Source: Candidatus Zixiibacteriota bacterium (GTDB lineage: Bacteria > Zixibacteria > MSB-5A5 > UBA10806). Taken from it: a DNA stretch of 45,655 nt. The notes under the pieces were generated by a model. It saw nothing but the letters and a program-made list of their open reading frames with translations. It had not been told where the DNA came from and searched no databases. The translations under genes and the position numbers were made by a program. Positions 23,643-32,601 of the stretch are shown one piece after another. Numbering within the stretch: position 1 is the stretch's first letter; each line of letters begins with the position of its first letter. Location: contig JAHEDG010000021.1 in assembly GCA_024641335.1 (NCBI GenBank), forward strand, positions 1 to 45,655, read 5' to 3'.

Positions 23643-24941
23643 TCAGGCTGTCCGGTTTATTTTCCCGCCGTTCAGAGCGGATGAGGCCGATATCCCGGCC
23701 AGATGCCCGGTAGAGAAGGCCATCTCGATGTTGTATCCTCCCCAGGGGCCGAGAAGATCCAGCACCTCGCCGGCGAAATATAGATTCTTGATTTTCTTAG
23801 AAGCCATAGTCCCGGGGTCTATGTCGTTGAGCGAGACCCCTCCCAGTACTCCCATAGTCTCGTTAAACGGTCTGGGCTTTTTGATAGTGAAGGCGAAATC
23901 TTTAAGCCAGAGAACCATATGTTTTTTCTCGAGCGTGGTCAGGTGAGAGACAGGCCGTCCCGAATGCACCCTGATGATCTTATCCATAACATCTAAAAGC
24001 CCATCGGGAAGATGCGGGTTCAGATGTTCGAACAGCGTGGTTCTGTCGGCATGCGGGAATTCATGGTCAAGATGTTTGCTGATTTCCATTTTGGTCATAT
24101 CCGGGACCTGATCGATATGAATCTCGACATTCCCTTTTTTTATCAGTTCGATAATCTGGGCGGAATGGTTCTGAATTAACTGGCCGTTAAGACCGTATTT
24201 GGTGAAAATCAAACTTCCCCTGTCGGTGATACGCAGTTCATCTTCGAGATAAACATCAATTCTGCAGTCGCGGACTGTTACGCCGTCGAGAAGCTTACCG
24301 TACTTCTCAACAGTTTCCAGGCCGACCATGGCCGCTTTCAACGGGATTATTTCGTGCCCCGCCTTGCGGGCGAATTCGTAGCCGTCGCGCGTGGAGCCTA
24401 TTTTAGGAGCGGAATAAGAACCACAGGCGACAATAACCGCCGATACCGGGTGCGAAATGCCATTGACCACTATCTCTTTAACCGAGCCGTGGCTTATAAT
24501 GAGATCGGTGACTCTGCATGATTTTTTGAATATTATTCCAGCGGACTCGGCGACCTTAACGAATCCTGTGGAGAGTTTGGAAATATCATCCGGAGATATC
24601 ATCAGCCGGTTGCCGCCGTTGGGCCCGACCTTGACTCCCATTTTTTTCAGTTGGGCGCTGATCTCCTTCCAGCCGAACGATTTCAGGGCCGGGGTAACAA
24701 AACTCTTTTTCGGCCCGAAGGCATCGGCGAAATTCTCCGCGGATACTTTTTCAGCCACGAACAGATATTCGGCGGTCCTCGATATCAATTTTCTTGCGGG
24801 GAAGGGATTCTTATCGAAAAGGAACACGTTTTTATAATTATCAGCCGCCGCTTCGGCCGCCGCCAAACCGGCCGGCCCTCCTCCGATTACGGCGATAGGA
24901 AGCTGCTTTTCACTTTTTTTAGACTTAATCGCTCGTGCCAT
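23643..24941 (-). CDS. Divergent BaiN/HI0933-family flavoprotein
   Basis: The 432-aa product has the family layout: FAD fingerprint GGGPAG (about 20-25), internal HI0933-type segments (GSTRDGYEFARKAGHEIIPLKAAMVGLE, and RGSLIFTKYGLNGQLI), and the C-terminal FAD-contact block GGVSLNDIDPGTMAS...NLYFAGEVLDLLGPWGGYNIEMAFSTG. The usual SGGGRCN motif after the first strand is replaced by RKLISRTAEYLFVAEK, so cofactor or substrate geometry may differ. Substrate unknown. It is a paralogue of the partial gene at 1-748, which keeps that motif. The gene has its own promoter and stands alone. Confidence 0.9.
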   Translation of the reverse strand: MARAIKSKKSEKQLPIAVIGGGPAGLAAAEAAADNYKNVFLFDKNPFPARKLISRTAEYLFVAEKVSAENFADAFGPKKSFVTPALKSFGWKEISAQLKKMGVKVGPNGGNRLMISPDDISKLSTGFVKVAESAGIIFKKSCRVTDLIISHGSVKEIVVNGISHPVSAVIVACGSYSAPKIGSTRDGYEFARKAGHEIIPLKAAMVGLETVEKYGKLLDGVTVRDCRIDVYLEDELRITDRGSLIFTKYGLNGQLIQNHSAQIIELIKKGNVEIHIDQVPDMTKMEISKHLDHEFPHADRTTLFEHLNPHLPDGLLDVMDKIIRVHSGRPVSHLTTLEKKHMVLWLKDFAFTIKKPRPFNETMGVLGGVSLNDIDPGTMASKKIKNLYFAGEVLDLLGPWGGYNIEMAFSTGHLAGISASSALNGGKINRTA

Positions 24942-25004
24942 TATAATAGTCTCTTACCTTTTTAAGCGCGGACAACTACTCTATAGTTGTGCTAAATCGT
25001 AATT

Positions 25005-25034
25005 ATAATATACGGTCTTTGTTTTTCATGTCAA
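25005..25034 (-). promoter_or_regulatory. Strong sigma-70-type promoter for the BaiN-like gene
   Basis: On the minus strand TTGACA (25034-25029), an 18-base spacer and TATTAT (25010-25005) match consensus closely. The leader of about 55 bases contains a small hairpin, ACAACTA/TAGTTGT (24972-24978 and 24984-24990), just after the likely start. Confidence 0.65.
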
Positions 25035-25087
25035 GCTATTTTGAAATAAAATAATTCGTTAAAGTCCGCGATTTTCTGAAAGAAAAC

Positions 25088-25948
25088 CTAATTTTTCTTT
25101 TTGATTGCCGCGACGATACTGTCTCTGACAAATTCCGCCGCTTTTCGGGACGCGGCGGGAAAACTTTTGCCGCTGTCAGCGTAAATTACTCCTCTGGCGA
25201 CATTTACAATAGCCATTCCGCCCAATGAATTGGAACCGGCGATTATCGAGTCTTCCGGATCGCCGCCCTGGGCTCCCACACCTGGTATGAGTATCGGCAT
25301 TTGATCGCCGACTATTTCCCGCACCTGACGAAGTTCGTCGGCGTGGGTACCTCCGACTACCAGTCCGATATTCTTATTAGTGTTCCACTCCGCGGAAAGC
25401 GAGGCGATATAGGTATATAGGCTCGATGAGTTTTTGCCGCCATCGGTCTTTTCCTTCGCTTCTTCGAGCAGAATTGTTTTTTTCTGTATCTGCGCGGAAG
25501 ATGGATTGGAGGTCAGGCATAGAATAAAAACACCCTTATCATCATATTCCAGGAACGGTTCCAGCGAATCATGCCCCATATAAGGATTGACCGTTACCGC
25601 GTCGGCTTTCAAATGTTCGAATGCCGATTTAGCGTACATAGAGGCGGTGTTGCCGATATCTCCCCGTTTGAAATCGAGGATCACCGGGATATGTTCGGGT
25701 ACCGCGCCGATAGTCGCCTTGAGCAGATGCCAGCCGTCAGGACCGAAACCCTCGTAAAACGCCGAGTTCGGTTTGTAGGCGCAGACCAGATCTGAAGTAG
25801 CCTCGATTATGGCCCGGTTGAATCTTAGTATGGCGTCGATATCGGTGCCGAGGTGTTCGGGGATCTTGGCCAAATCCGGATCGAGCCCGATACAGAGCCA
25901 GCTGTGGTTTTTTTCGGCTGCTTGCCGCAATTTTTCGTAAAATTTCAT
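25088..25948 (-). CDS. pyrF: Orotidine 5'-phosphate decarboxylase, type 2
   Basis: The 286-aa enzyme makes UMP from OMP, the last step of pyrimidine synthesis. Length and motifs are those of the longer type 2 family: CIGLDPDLAKIP near the start, AYKPNSAFYE, and the catalytic DFKRGDIGNT (D92, K94, D97). The C-terminal phosphate loop is PGVGAQGGDPEDS. Its ATG overlaps the pyrD stop (ATGA), so it is translated with pyrD. It ends the operon at 25088. Confidence 0.97.
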   Translation of the reverse strand: MKFYEKLRQAAEKNHSWLCIGLDPDLAKIPEHLGTDIDAILRFNRAIIEATSDLVCAYKPNSAFYEGFGPDGWHLLKATIGAVPEHIPVILDFKRGDIGNTASMYAKSAFEHLKADAVTVNPYMGHDSLEPFLEYDDKGVFILCLTSNPSSAQIQKKTILLEEAKEKTDGGKNSSSLYTYIASLSAEWNTNKNIGLVVGGTHADELRQVREIVGDQMPILIPGVGAQGGDPEDSIIAGSNSLGGMAIVNVARGVIYADSGKSFPAASRKAAEFVRDSIVAAIKKKN

Positions 25949-26868
25949 CTGTTCCCAACCGTTCCGATAATGTCATTAATATCATAAATTTTCTGATTTT
26001 GCATGTATTTTTTTAGTCCATCGATAATTTTCAAGGGAGCTTTGGGATCGATGAAACAGGCGGTACCCACCTGCACAGCGCTGGCGCCGGCCAGTAAAAA
26101 CTCCAAAGCGTCGGAGGTGGTCGAGATGCCGCCGATACCTATAACAGGGATATCGAGATTGGAGACAACCTTATAAACCATAGCCAACGCCACCGGTCGA
26201 ACCGCCGGGCCGGAGAGCCCTCCGAAGACATTCGAAATCTTAAAAGACCGGGTGTTGATATCAATGGCGGTTCCTACCAGGGTATTGATCAGGGATACAG
26301 CGTCGGCTCCCGAATCGGCCACGCTTTCGGCTATCTCGACGATATCTGTGACGTTGGGGGAGAGCTTGGCTATTACCGTTCGGGGGAATTCTTTTTTTAC
26401 CGCGGCGATTACCTTTCCCGCGGGGCCGGGTTCGGCTCCGAACTCCAGCCCGCCTTCATTGACATTGGGACAGGAAATATTGACTTCCAGGGCATGAACA
26501 GATTCATGCTCGGCCAGCTTTCGGGCCAGGCGGGCATATTCATCCATGGTGGAACCGGCAATACTGACTACACAGGCGGTGTCCAGTTTTTCAAGAAAAG
26601 GAAGTTTTTCGGCCAGGAAATTTACGATTCCAACATTGGAAAGCCCGATAGCGTTGAGCATACCGGCTTCGGTTTCACAGACTTTGGGAGGAGGGTGCCC
26701 TTCTCTGGGAAGATAGGTCAAAGATTTGGTAATAACCCCTCCCAAAAGAGACAGATCGAAGATCTCGGACGCTTCCTGACCGTAGGAGAAGCAACCGGAT
26801 GCGGTCATAATGGGATTTTTCAGTTTTAAACCGCCGATATTGACCGATAGATCTATATCTAATCCCAT
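25945..26868 (-). CDS. pyrD: Dihydroorotate dehydrogenase B, catalytic subunit
   Basis: The 307-aa product is a class 1B DHODH: an FMN TIM barrel that oxidises dihydroorotate to orotate in the cytosol. Visible motifs are NPIMTASGCFSYG, NAIGLSNVG and the active loop EVNISCPNVNEGG, in which C133 is the catalytic base flanked by N130 and N135. The C-terminal FMN phosphate site is IGIGGISTTSDALEFLLAGA. The adjacent pyrK gene (overlap 10 bp) supplies the NAD-linked electron-transfer subunit, which fixes the class as 1B. GAGAGG precedes the ATG. Confidence 0.97.
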   Translation of the reverse strand: MGLDIDLSVNIGGLKLKNPIMTASGCFSYGQEASEIFDLSLLGGVITKSLTYLPREGHPPPKVCETEAGMLNAIGLSNVGIVNFLAEKLPFLEKLDTACVVSIAGSTMDEYARLARKLAEHESVHALEVNISCPNVNEGGLEFGAEPGPAGKVIAAVKKEFPRTVIAKLSPNVTDIVEIAESVADSGADAVSLINTLVGTAIDINTRSFKISNVFGGLSGPAVRPVALAMVYKVVSNLDIPVIGIGGISTTSDALEFLLAGASAVQVGTACFIDPKAPLKIIDGLKKYMQNQKIYDINDIIGTVGNR

Positions 26869-27686
26869 ATTACCTCTCCGGAATTGAATACGGGTCCATC
26901 CACGCAGACTCTTTTCAGATGATAATCGCGATTATCATCCGTGGATCCTCTATTTTCGGCAGGACGGGTCTTCACGGCGCAGCCGCTACAGATTCCGTAA
27001 CCGCAGGGCATTAATTCCTCCAGCGATAAATAACCCCGAAGCCGTTTTGCCATGATTATCATATCGATTTTTTTAAGCATCCCGCCGGGGCCGCAGGCGT
27101 AAACTGTTCTTTCAGGATCGTCGGCCAGCTCGGATTGGAGAATATCGACGACAGTTCCTTTCGATCCGGCGCTCCCGTCGTCTGTGCAGGTAATCAATTT
27201 CATATTGAGTCCGGCCAGATTGCCGTCTTCGAAAAGCTCTTTTTTCGTTCTGGCGCCGGAGATGAACGTAATCATTTCGGCAGGATAACCGTTCTCGACC
27301 GATACGCGCGACAGGAAATAGAGCGGGGGAAGCCCCACGCCTCCGGCAGCCATGATCAGCTTGTTTTGTCCGGCGGGCGGATCGAAACCGTTGCCCAGAG
27401 GCCCTAATATATGAACCTTATCTGAAGTATCCGTGTTTGCCAGACGAGATGTCCCGCATCCGAAGATCTTGAATATGATTGAGAAATGTCCTTTCGGTTT
27501 ATCGGCATCATAGATGGAAAACGGTCTGGGCCAGAGGGGGAAATAATCATCGGATGTTCTGATTTGAACGAACTGTCCGGGGCGGGCCAAGCCGGCGATT
27601 TCGGGCGCTTCGAAAGTAAATTTCAAGATCCCCGGCGAGAGAATTTCTTTTTTAATGACCGGGTAATAATCTGAATATTTCCTCAA
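26859..27686 (-). CDS. pyrK: Dihydroorotate dehydrogenase electron-transfer subunit
   Basis: The 275-aa product joins PyrD's FMN to NAD+. It has a ferredoxin-reductase-type FAD domain (PGQFVQIRTS, then LWPRPFSIYD), an NAD domain (AAGGVGLPPLYFLS, then YACGPGGML) and a C-terminal [2Fe-2S] segment with the cysteines of MPCGYGICSGCAVKT and, further on, KRVCVDGPVF. The start is a TTG whose last bases overlap the stop of the upstream lipoprotein gene (TTGA), and it has only a weak ribosome site, so coupling is likely. A charged insert lies between the third and fourth cluster cysteines (PAENRGSTDDNRDYH). Confidence 0.95.
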   Translation of the reverse strand: MRKYSDYYPVIKKEILSPGILKFTFEAPEIAGLARPGQFVQIRTSDDYFPLWPRPFSIYDADKPKGHFSIIFKIFGCGTSRLANTDTSDKVHILGPLGNGFDPPAGQNKLIMAAGGVGLPPLYFLSRVSVENGYPAEMITFISGARTKKELFEDGNLAGLNMKLITCTDDGSAGSKGTVVDILQSELADDPERTVYACGPGGMLKKIDMIIMAKRLRGYLSLEELMPCGYGICSGCAVKTRPAENRGSTDDNRDYHLKRVCVDGPVFNSGEVIWD

Positions 27687-30328
27687 GGCCGTTCTCTGCG
27701 GTCTAAATATGGATTGTTATGGATATTCACTTCGGGTCTTTCGAACGGGATGCTATAGCGGAAATATGAATCGAGCATGGCGAAATCGAGTCTGGACGTA
27801 TCGAACTCTGTCTCCAGCAAGGCGGCGGTGGCCGATGAATCGATGGCTCTTTCACCGGACGGTCCGAGGATCTCGTAATCGGTAATTCTCCCCGAAATAT
27901 CGATCTTGATTTTGAACAGGACTTCACCTTTAAGATCTCTATAGAGAAGCTCTTCGGGATAAAGAAACTCTCCCAGCCGCAAAATAGAAGGGGCTTCGGG
28001 CATATCCATAGCCAGAGATTTCAATGAATCGGCTCTGAACTGATCTTCTTCGGGCCTTTTCTCATTTTCTCCGCGGTCTCGTCTCTGCGGTATTTTCTTT
28101 TCAGGTCTTGATTCCAGTCCTATTCGTATTTTGGCTGCCTTGGAAAACGGCGAATAGGGGTATTTTTTATTTACATTGGCATAAGCCAGGAAGGCCGAAC
28201 TATCGGTAACCCCGATAATCCGGTCGAGTGTCCAGGCTTTGGCGTAAGCCGCCTTGGGAGCGAGATCCGGAAAATTATCGGCTATAAAATCGAAGATGAC
28301 TATGGCCGATTCGGGATAATCGGCCAGGTATATCAGGCTTTCGGCCCTGGCGTAAAGCCCCATGGCGTTCTCCGAGAGATCAAGAGGGTAGTCGAGTATC
28401 TCCGATGCCTGGGCGGCCTGGGGAGATTTAGGATAATCATTTATAAGCCTTCTGAGATAGCGGTTGCCGGAACCGGTATCGTCGCGGCTGAATTCGATAT
28501 TGGCCGAAGCCAAAAGAGCCCTCGGAGAGTAGATCGATTTCGGATGCTCGTCAATCAGCAGTATATATTCCCGAAGAGCGGAATCCGGCCGGTTAAGTTC
28601 ATAGCCGTAAAGTTCAGCCAGGAGGAAGCGGGTCTCTATACCGGACTTGATGATCTCCTGCCTGATACTGTCGTCCCTGGCAATTCTGACAGCTTCCAAG
28701 GAATCCTTGTTGATCAAATTTTCCGCGGGTATCAAGCCTCCGGAGAGACTGTCGATTCGGGAACTGTCGGATTTCGAATTCGAAATATCGGTTATTGTTT
28801 TCAGCGAATCGGAAAGAGAATCAGATGGAACAGCAGGCAGTTCGGGCAAATCGCCTGGTAAAGGCATGGGCGAAACACCCGGCATGATTTCCTCTCCCGA
28901 TTCCGAGGCCAACAATGGATCTATCTCGCCTAAAGATTCGCCCCTTGATCCTCTCATATCTTCCGGGTTTATATTCACTGAGCTGTCCGTTTCGCTTAGG
29001 AGAGTATCTCGGGCTGTCGACGGTTGTTCGATCCGGTCCGGTGTAAAGAGGGTATCGGATGTGTCGGCGAGGACATCGACGCCGGACAATTTGGATTGTT
29101 CGGCGACCCTGGCCGAATCGGCTCTCTGCAGCTGAATGAGATAGGATTCGAGTTTGGCGATCTGGGCCGATTTGGCCAGGGCCAGATTTCTGTAATCCGA
29201 TTTCATATTTTCGGATTGAGCTTTGGAGAATGCGTTCTTGGCCGCCTCGATATCGAAAAGATTGTTCTGATAGATCAAGCCCAGACGATAATAAGCTTCC
29301 GCCGCCTCCTCGGATTTGGGGTTTTCCGAAGTTACCGTGTTATATTCGTCAATTGATTGTTCGATTTCCCCTTTGAGAAAATATCCCTCGGCGATTTTCA
29401 GACGAATCTTCGCCAGCGATGAAAAATATCTTTCGTTTCCGGCCAGATCGATCAGGATTCTCATTCCGGTATCGATGGAGTCGGTTTTCAAGGCCGAAGA
29501 TGCGGACGCCAGGGAAGCGTCGAAATAAAGTTCCATGGACGGTTTATATTTTTTTACCCGGTCGAACGTTTTATAAGCCTTGAGATGATCTCCCAGCCGT
29601 TCCTGGCAGATAGCTGTATAGTACATGGCGGCGGCCGAAGAATCGTTTTTTGGGAATTTCCGGAGATAAAGGGTGAAATGATCGATGGCGCTGGTATAGT
29701 TTTCGTTTTTCATGGCCACTGCGCCTCTGACAAAATAAACATCATCGATGTAGGGGCTTTTGGTATAGTTGTTTTCTATTTCGGAGAAAGCCAGGTTTCC
29801 GAGCTCGATATTACCCAGCTCCAGCTGGCATATTCCCGAATAGAAATAAGCGTCATCGGCATATTTGGAGGATGGATGGTTGATGACCAACTCCTTGAAT
29901 TTTCGGTCGGCCAGAAGATAATCTCCCATATTATAGTAGGATTTGCCGATCAGCCAGAGAGCGTCATCCACCCATTTCGATTCCGGATGGAATTTTAAGA
30001 CCTTGCTGGCCTTCTTAATGGCGTCTTCGTATAAAAGCCGTTCCTGGGCATTGACCTTGGAGATAGTGATATCGCTGCTCTTGATTCGACCTTGCCTGCC
30101 ACCCCCACGAGCGGGGTTGCGTTCGTCGAGCCGCCCGGGAGTTTGATTGCGGCCGCTCTGATTGTTACCGCCGGTCTTGCGATTTACTTCATTCTGTTCC
30201 TGGCTTTTCTCGGCCTGCTCGAATTTTTGTCTGGCCATAAAAAAGGTATTAAAATAGACGCATCCCGCGCCGAATAGGGCCAACAGAACCGCGGACAGCA
30301 AAATCCTCAAAATTCCTTTTCTCGGCAT
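27683..30328 (-). CDS. TPR-repeat lipoprotein with C-terminal TonB-like domain
   Basis: From the ATG at 30328 the product is 881 aa with a clear lipoprotein signal (ILRILLSAVLLALFGAGC, lipid Cys23); the open frame runs 13 codons further up from a TTG with no ribosome site. After a Gln/Asn-rich linker come many tetratricopeptide repeats of the BamD/YbgF style (YYNMGDYLLADRKFKELVINHPSSKYADDA), a low-complexity Ser/Asp-rich section, more repeats, and a C-terminal TonB_C-like domain (GEVLFKIKIDISGRITDYEIL). It is probably anchored to the outer membrane, facing the periplasm, as a scaffold. Its stop overlaps the pyrK start, which joins an envelope protein to the pyrimidine operon. I do not recognise a specific named member. 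Confidence 0.85.
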   Translation of the reverse strand: MPRKGILRILLSAVLLALFGAGCVYFNTFFMARQKFEQAEKSQEQNEVNRKTGGNNQSGRNQTPGRLDERNPARGGGRQGRIKSSDITISKVNAQERLLYEDAIKKASKVLKFHPESKWVDDALWLIGKSYYNMGDYLLADRKFKELVINHPSSKYADDAYFYSGICQLELGNIELGNLAFSEIENNYTKSPYIDDVYFVRGAVAMKNENYTSAIDHFTLYLRKFPKNDSSAAAMYYTAICQERLGDHLKAYKTFDRVKKYKPSMELYFDASLASASSALKTDSIDTGMRILIDLAGNERYFSSLAKIRLKIAEGYFLKGEIEQSIDEYNTVTSENPKSEEAAEAYYRLGLIYQNNLFDIEAAKNAFSKAQSENMKSDYRNLALAKSAQIAKLESYLIQLQRADSARVAEQSKLSGVDVLADTSDTLFTPDRIEQPSTARDTLLSETDSSVNINPEDMRGSRGESLGEIDPLLASESGEEIMPGVSPMPLPGDLPELPAVPSDSLSDSLKTITDISNSKSDSSRIDSLSGGLIPAENLINKDSLEAVRIARDDSIRQEIIKSGIETRFLLAELYGYELNRPDSALREYILLIDEHPKSIYSPRALLASANIEFSRDDTGSGNRYLRRLINDYPKSPQAAQASEILDYPLDLSENAMGLYARAESLIYLADYPESAIVIFDFIADNFPDLAPKAAYAKAWTLDRIIGVTDSSAFLAYANVNKKYPYSPFSKAAKIRIGLESRPEKKIPQRRDRGENEKRPEEDQFRADSLKSLAMDMPEAPSILRLGEFLYPEELLYRDLKGEVLFKIKIDISGRITDYEILGPSGERAIDSSATAALLETEFDTSRLDFAMLDSYFRYSIPFERPEVNIHNNPYLDRRERP

Positions 30329-30434
30329 CCTGAACATATATATATGTTTTCGGTCATTCGGTTCCAAACAATATTTTTTTCGAATGGATCTTTTGGCTGT
30401 CCGGAGCAGAAAAAAGGCGATTGTGTTTTAAGGC

Positions 30435-30471
30435 AAAAAATCAACGGGGGCCAGGCTTGCCGGACCCCCGT
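30435..30471 (-). terminator. Intrinsic terminator of the four-gene membrane operon
   Basis: ACGGGGG (30444-30450) pairs with CCCCCGT (30465-30471). On the minus strand the hairpin is followed by TTGATTTTTT. It ends the operon that starts near 33822. Confidence 0.8.
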
Positions 30472-30494
30472 AAAACATTAGCTCGATCGCCCGA

Positions 30495-31124
30495 TCAGGC
30501 GACAAAGTAATTTTTCAAGGCGATAAAGTAATCCTTCAGGAAAATCACTCTCTGGACAAGCAGAGCCACGCGTCCCATGACAGTCATGCCGAAACCGGCT
30601 CCGAATCCGATCATCAGGGTGTAGATTCCTATTTTAGAAATAACCCCGAACGTTCCGGTATGCTCCTTGGAGAAAAAGAAATAGAACAGGGCGCACAAAA
30701 CCGCGATAACCACGATGATGTTGTTGATTCCGGCGTAGGTGAGATCGAACGGTACCATAGTGGCGGAGATCTGCTTGAAAACAGAAGTGTACATGTAAAC
30801 CGGGATAGATACGCCGGTTGATATCCCGATATAGAAGGCGATGGGATATCTGGAAATCCAGGAATAATTTTTGGAAAACCTGGTCCACATGGCTAAGCCC
30901 AGCAGTATGGGGATTATATACGCCAATTGCCTGTTTTGCATGGTCAGAATAACTTTGTCAGTGAAGTTGGTGTGGTAAATCAGCATAGTCCAGTACCCGG
31001 CGGCCACCCCGGCGACCAGTCGTTCCGTGAACTTATAAAGCGGATTATCCTTGATCAGAAACGAAAAGACGCAAAGGGTCAAGATAGCCGCCAGTGTATT
31101 CCATAATATTTCAGCTGTCGTCAT
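30495..31124 (-). CDS. Six-helix membrane protein of unknown function (cluster gene 4)
   Basis: The 209-aa product is almost wholly membrane: helices near 8-25, 37-52, 68-82, 91-112, 133-152 and 162-195. Loops are short and no catalytic or binding motif is evident. GYWTMLIYHTNF and YTLMIGFGAGFGMTVMGR look like the conserved places. The start lies nine bases after the stop of the previous gene, with an AGGAGG site overlapping that stop. I do not recognise the family. With its three neighbours it probably builds a membrane complex. Gene order and spacing are the only evidence for this. Confidence 0.8.
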   Translation of the reverse strand: MTTAEILWNTLAAILTLCVFSFLIKDNPLYKFTERLVAGVAAGYWTMLIYHTNFTDKVILTMQNRQLAYIIPILLGLAMWTRFSKNYSWISRYPIAFYIGISTGVSIPVYMYTSVFKQISATMVPFDLTYAGINNIIVVIAVLCALFYFFFSKEHTGTFGVISKIGIYTLMIGFGAGFGMTVMGRVALLVQRVIFLKDYFIALKNYFVA

Positions 31125-31133
31125 GGCTTCCTC

Positions 31134-31976
31134 CTATCTTTTCTTTCGGCCGCGAGTAACGAAATAGCCTATGTTGGACATTACTATGAAAATGAGTATG
31201 ATGGCGTGAGTCAGGGTCTGGTACGGTATCGATGCCAATCCTGTCGTCTCGAATCCGGAAAGCTCCTCATATTCCGCGGCTCCCTTGATTCCGGAGATCA
31301 ATCCGAAAATCTGGCCCGATTGCAGATACTGGTAGTAGTCGGCGCTCATGACCCCTGTAACTCCCAAAGCCACCGGGAATCCGAAACGGCCGTTGCCGTA
31401 GGTGATCCAGAAATCCGCCACGTTGCCGGCTGTAATATCGACCACACCCTTGACATTCATCAGATTCTTGATCCCCTGCATAACCGGCAATGAATCCAGG
31501 GGAACCCCGTAGTAATCCAGCGGGAATGTCACCCTGAAATCAACTCCCATGGTCAGGATTACGATTGCCGGATAAGGACGGTATCCCAGGAAGCAATAGT
31601 CGATACCCGATTTTTTGTCGTATTTTTCGCTGAGTTCGGCCAGCCTGGTTTCGGCCATAGCGACCCCGAACTGAGAAAGACACCCGACGACCACCTTCAA
31701 ATCCTTGGAGAAGGCGTGATTCAGAATAGCGTAGGCCATAGGATCGAGCTCGGCCAAAGCCGACGGATCATAGTCGATCCCCAGGTAGAAATAATCTCCC
31801 GCTTCCATACGGTTGATAAAATTGAATACTTTTTTAACTTCTGGTGTGGTGGCCACAGGCACCTGGAAAGGAATCACGGTCGGAATTATGACCACGATGG
31901 CGATAGATAGATAAACCCATCGCCTGTCCAGATTCATTACTTTATCCCAAAAATCCACGGCGTTCTCCTTAATCAT
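31134..31976 (-). CDS. Membrane protein with large extracytoplasmic domain (cluster gene 3)
   Basis: The 280-aa product has one membrane helix near the start (about 19-38) and one at the end (about 252-272), with a soluble alpha/beta domain of about 210 residues between, most likely outside the cytoplasm. The domain has an ordered pattern (FYLGIDYDPSALAELDPMA, AILNHAFSKDLKVVVGC, IDYCFLGYRPYPAIVILTMG) that looks like a nucleotide- or ligand-binding-type fold without a P-loop. No known family is recognised. Its start overlaps the stop of the gene before it by eight bases (ATGATTAA), so the two are translated together. Confidence 0.8.
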   Translation of the reverse strand: MIKENAVDFWDKVMNLDRRWVYLSIAIVVIIPTVIPFQVPVATTPEVKKVFNFINRMEAGDYFYLGIDYDPSALAELDPMAYAILNHAFSKDLKVVVGCLSQFGVAMAETRLAELSEKYDKKSGIDYCFLGYRPYPAIVILTMGVDFRVTFPLDYYGVPLDSLPVMQGIKNLMNVKGVVDITAGNVADFWITYGNGRFGFPVALGVTGVMSADYYQYLQSGQIFGLISGIKGAAEYEELSGFETTGLASIPYQTLTHAIILIFIVMSNIGYFVTRGRKKR

Positions 31977-32586
31977 GACCCATATAGGTTCGTTCGATTC
32001 CCAGGATGATTTTAATGCAGGTAGCGATAGCCCCCAGACCGACCCCTATGGTTATAGCCCTCTTGGCCGCCATATTCGGCACCGCTAATATCCATCCGAC
32101 CGCTGTCTGGTTAACTTCGGAGATCGGGCCGAGAGGAATGAGCCGCAGCATAATGATAAAGGCGGTCAGCAAAAGGATTGTCGCCAGAGCGGTTCTGGCC
32201 CTGAAGGCTCTATAGGCGGCGCTGGCGACATAGAATGCCAGCAGCGCGAAGATCGTGGCTTGAATGGGGATCAGGATATTGTTGAAAAGATCCATATGCA
32301 GATGCCCCGCTTCCAGCCACTCTCTTTTCAATCCGGTGAAGACCATGATGAAATAGCCGAAAAGGAGTGTTCCGGCATAGAATGCCTCTTTCGGATTTTT
32401 CAGTTTCTTGAATTCCGTTCTGAGCAGGCTCCATATACCCAGGGCCAGGGCGAAGATCCCTACTACGATAACCCAGTCATTCGCGTATGTAAAAAGCCAC
32501 TCGGATTCCTCCGAGGGTACGAAGTACTGGATCAGCATTACAATGCCGGAAATCAGGACGAAATATATTGGAATTTGTTTTTTCAT
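31969..32586 (-). CDS. Six-helix membrane protein of unknown function (cluster gene 2)
   Basis: The 205-aa product has about six membrane helices (near 5-23, 38-56, 69-87, 104-128, 132-153 and 174-196). The central loop LKREWLEAGHLHMDLFNNI contains two histidines and acidic residues and may be functional. No family is recognised. It starts 16 bases after the previous stop and overlaps the next start. It resembles cluster gene 4 in size and helix number but shows no clear sequence identity to it by eye. Confidence 0.8.
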   Translation of the reverse strand: MKKQIPIYFVLISGIVMLIQYFVPSEESEWLFTYANDWVIVVGIFALALGIWSLLRTEFKKLKNPKEAFYAGTLLFGYFIMVFTGLKREWLEAGHLHMDLFNNILIPIQATIFALLAFYVASAAYRAFRARTALATILLLTAFIIMLRLIPLGPISEVNQTAVGWILAVPNMAAKRAITIGVGLGAIATCIKIILGIERTYMGHD

Positions 32587-32601
32587 AATCTGACTTCGCC
32601 T

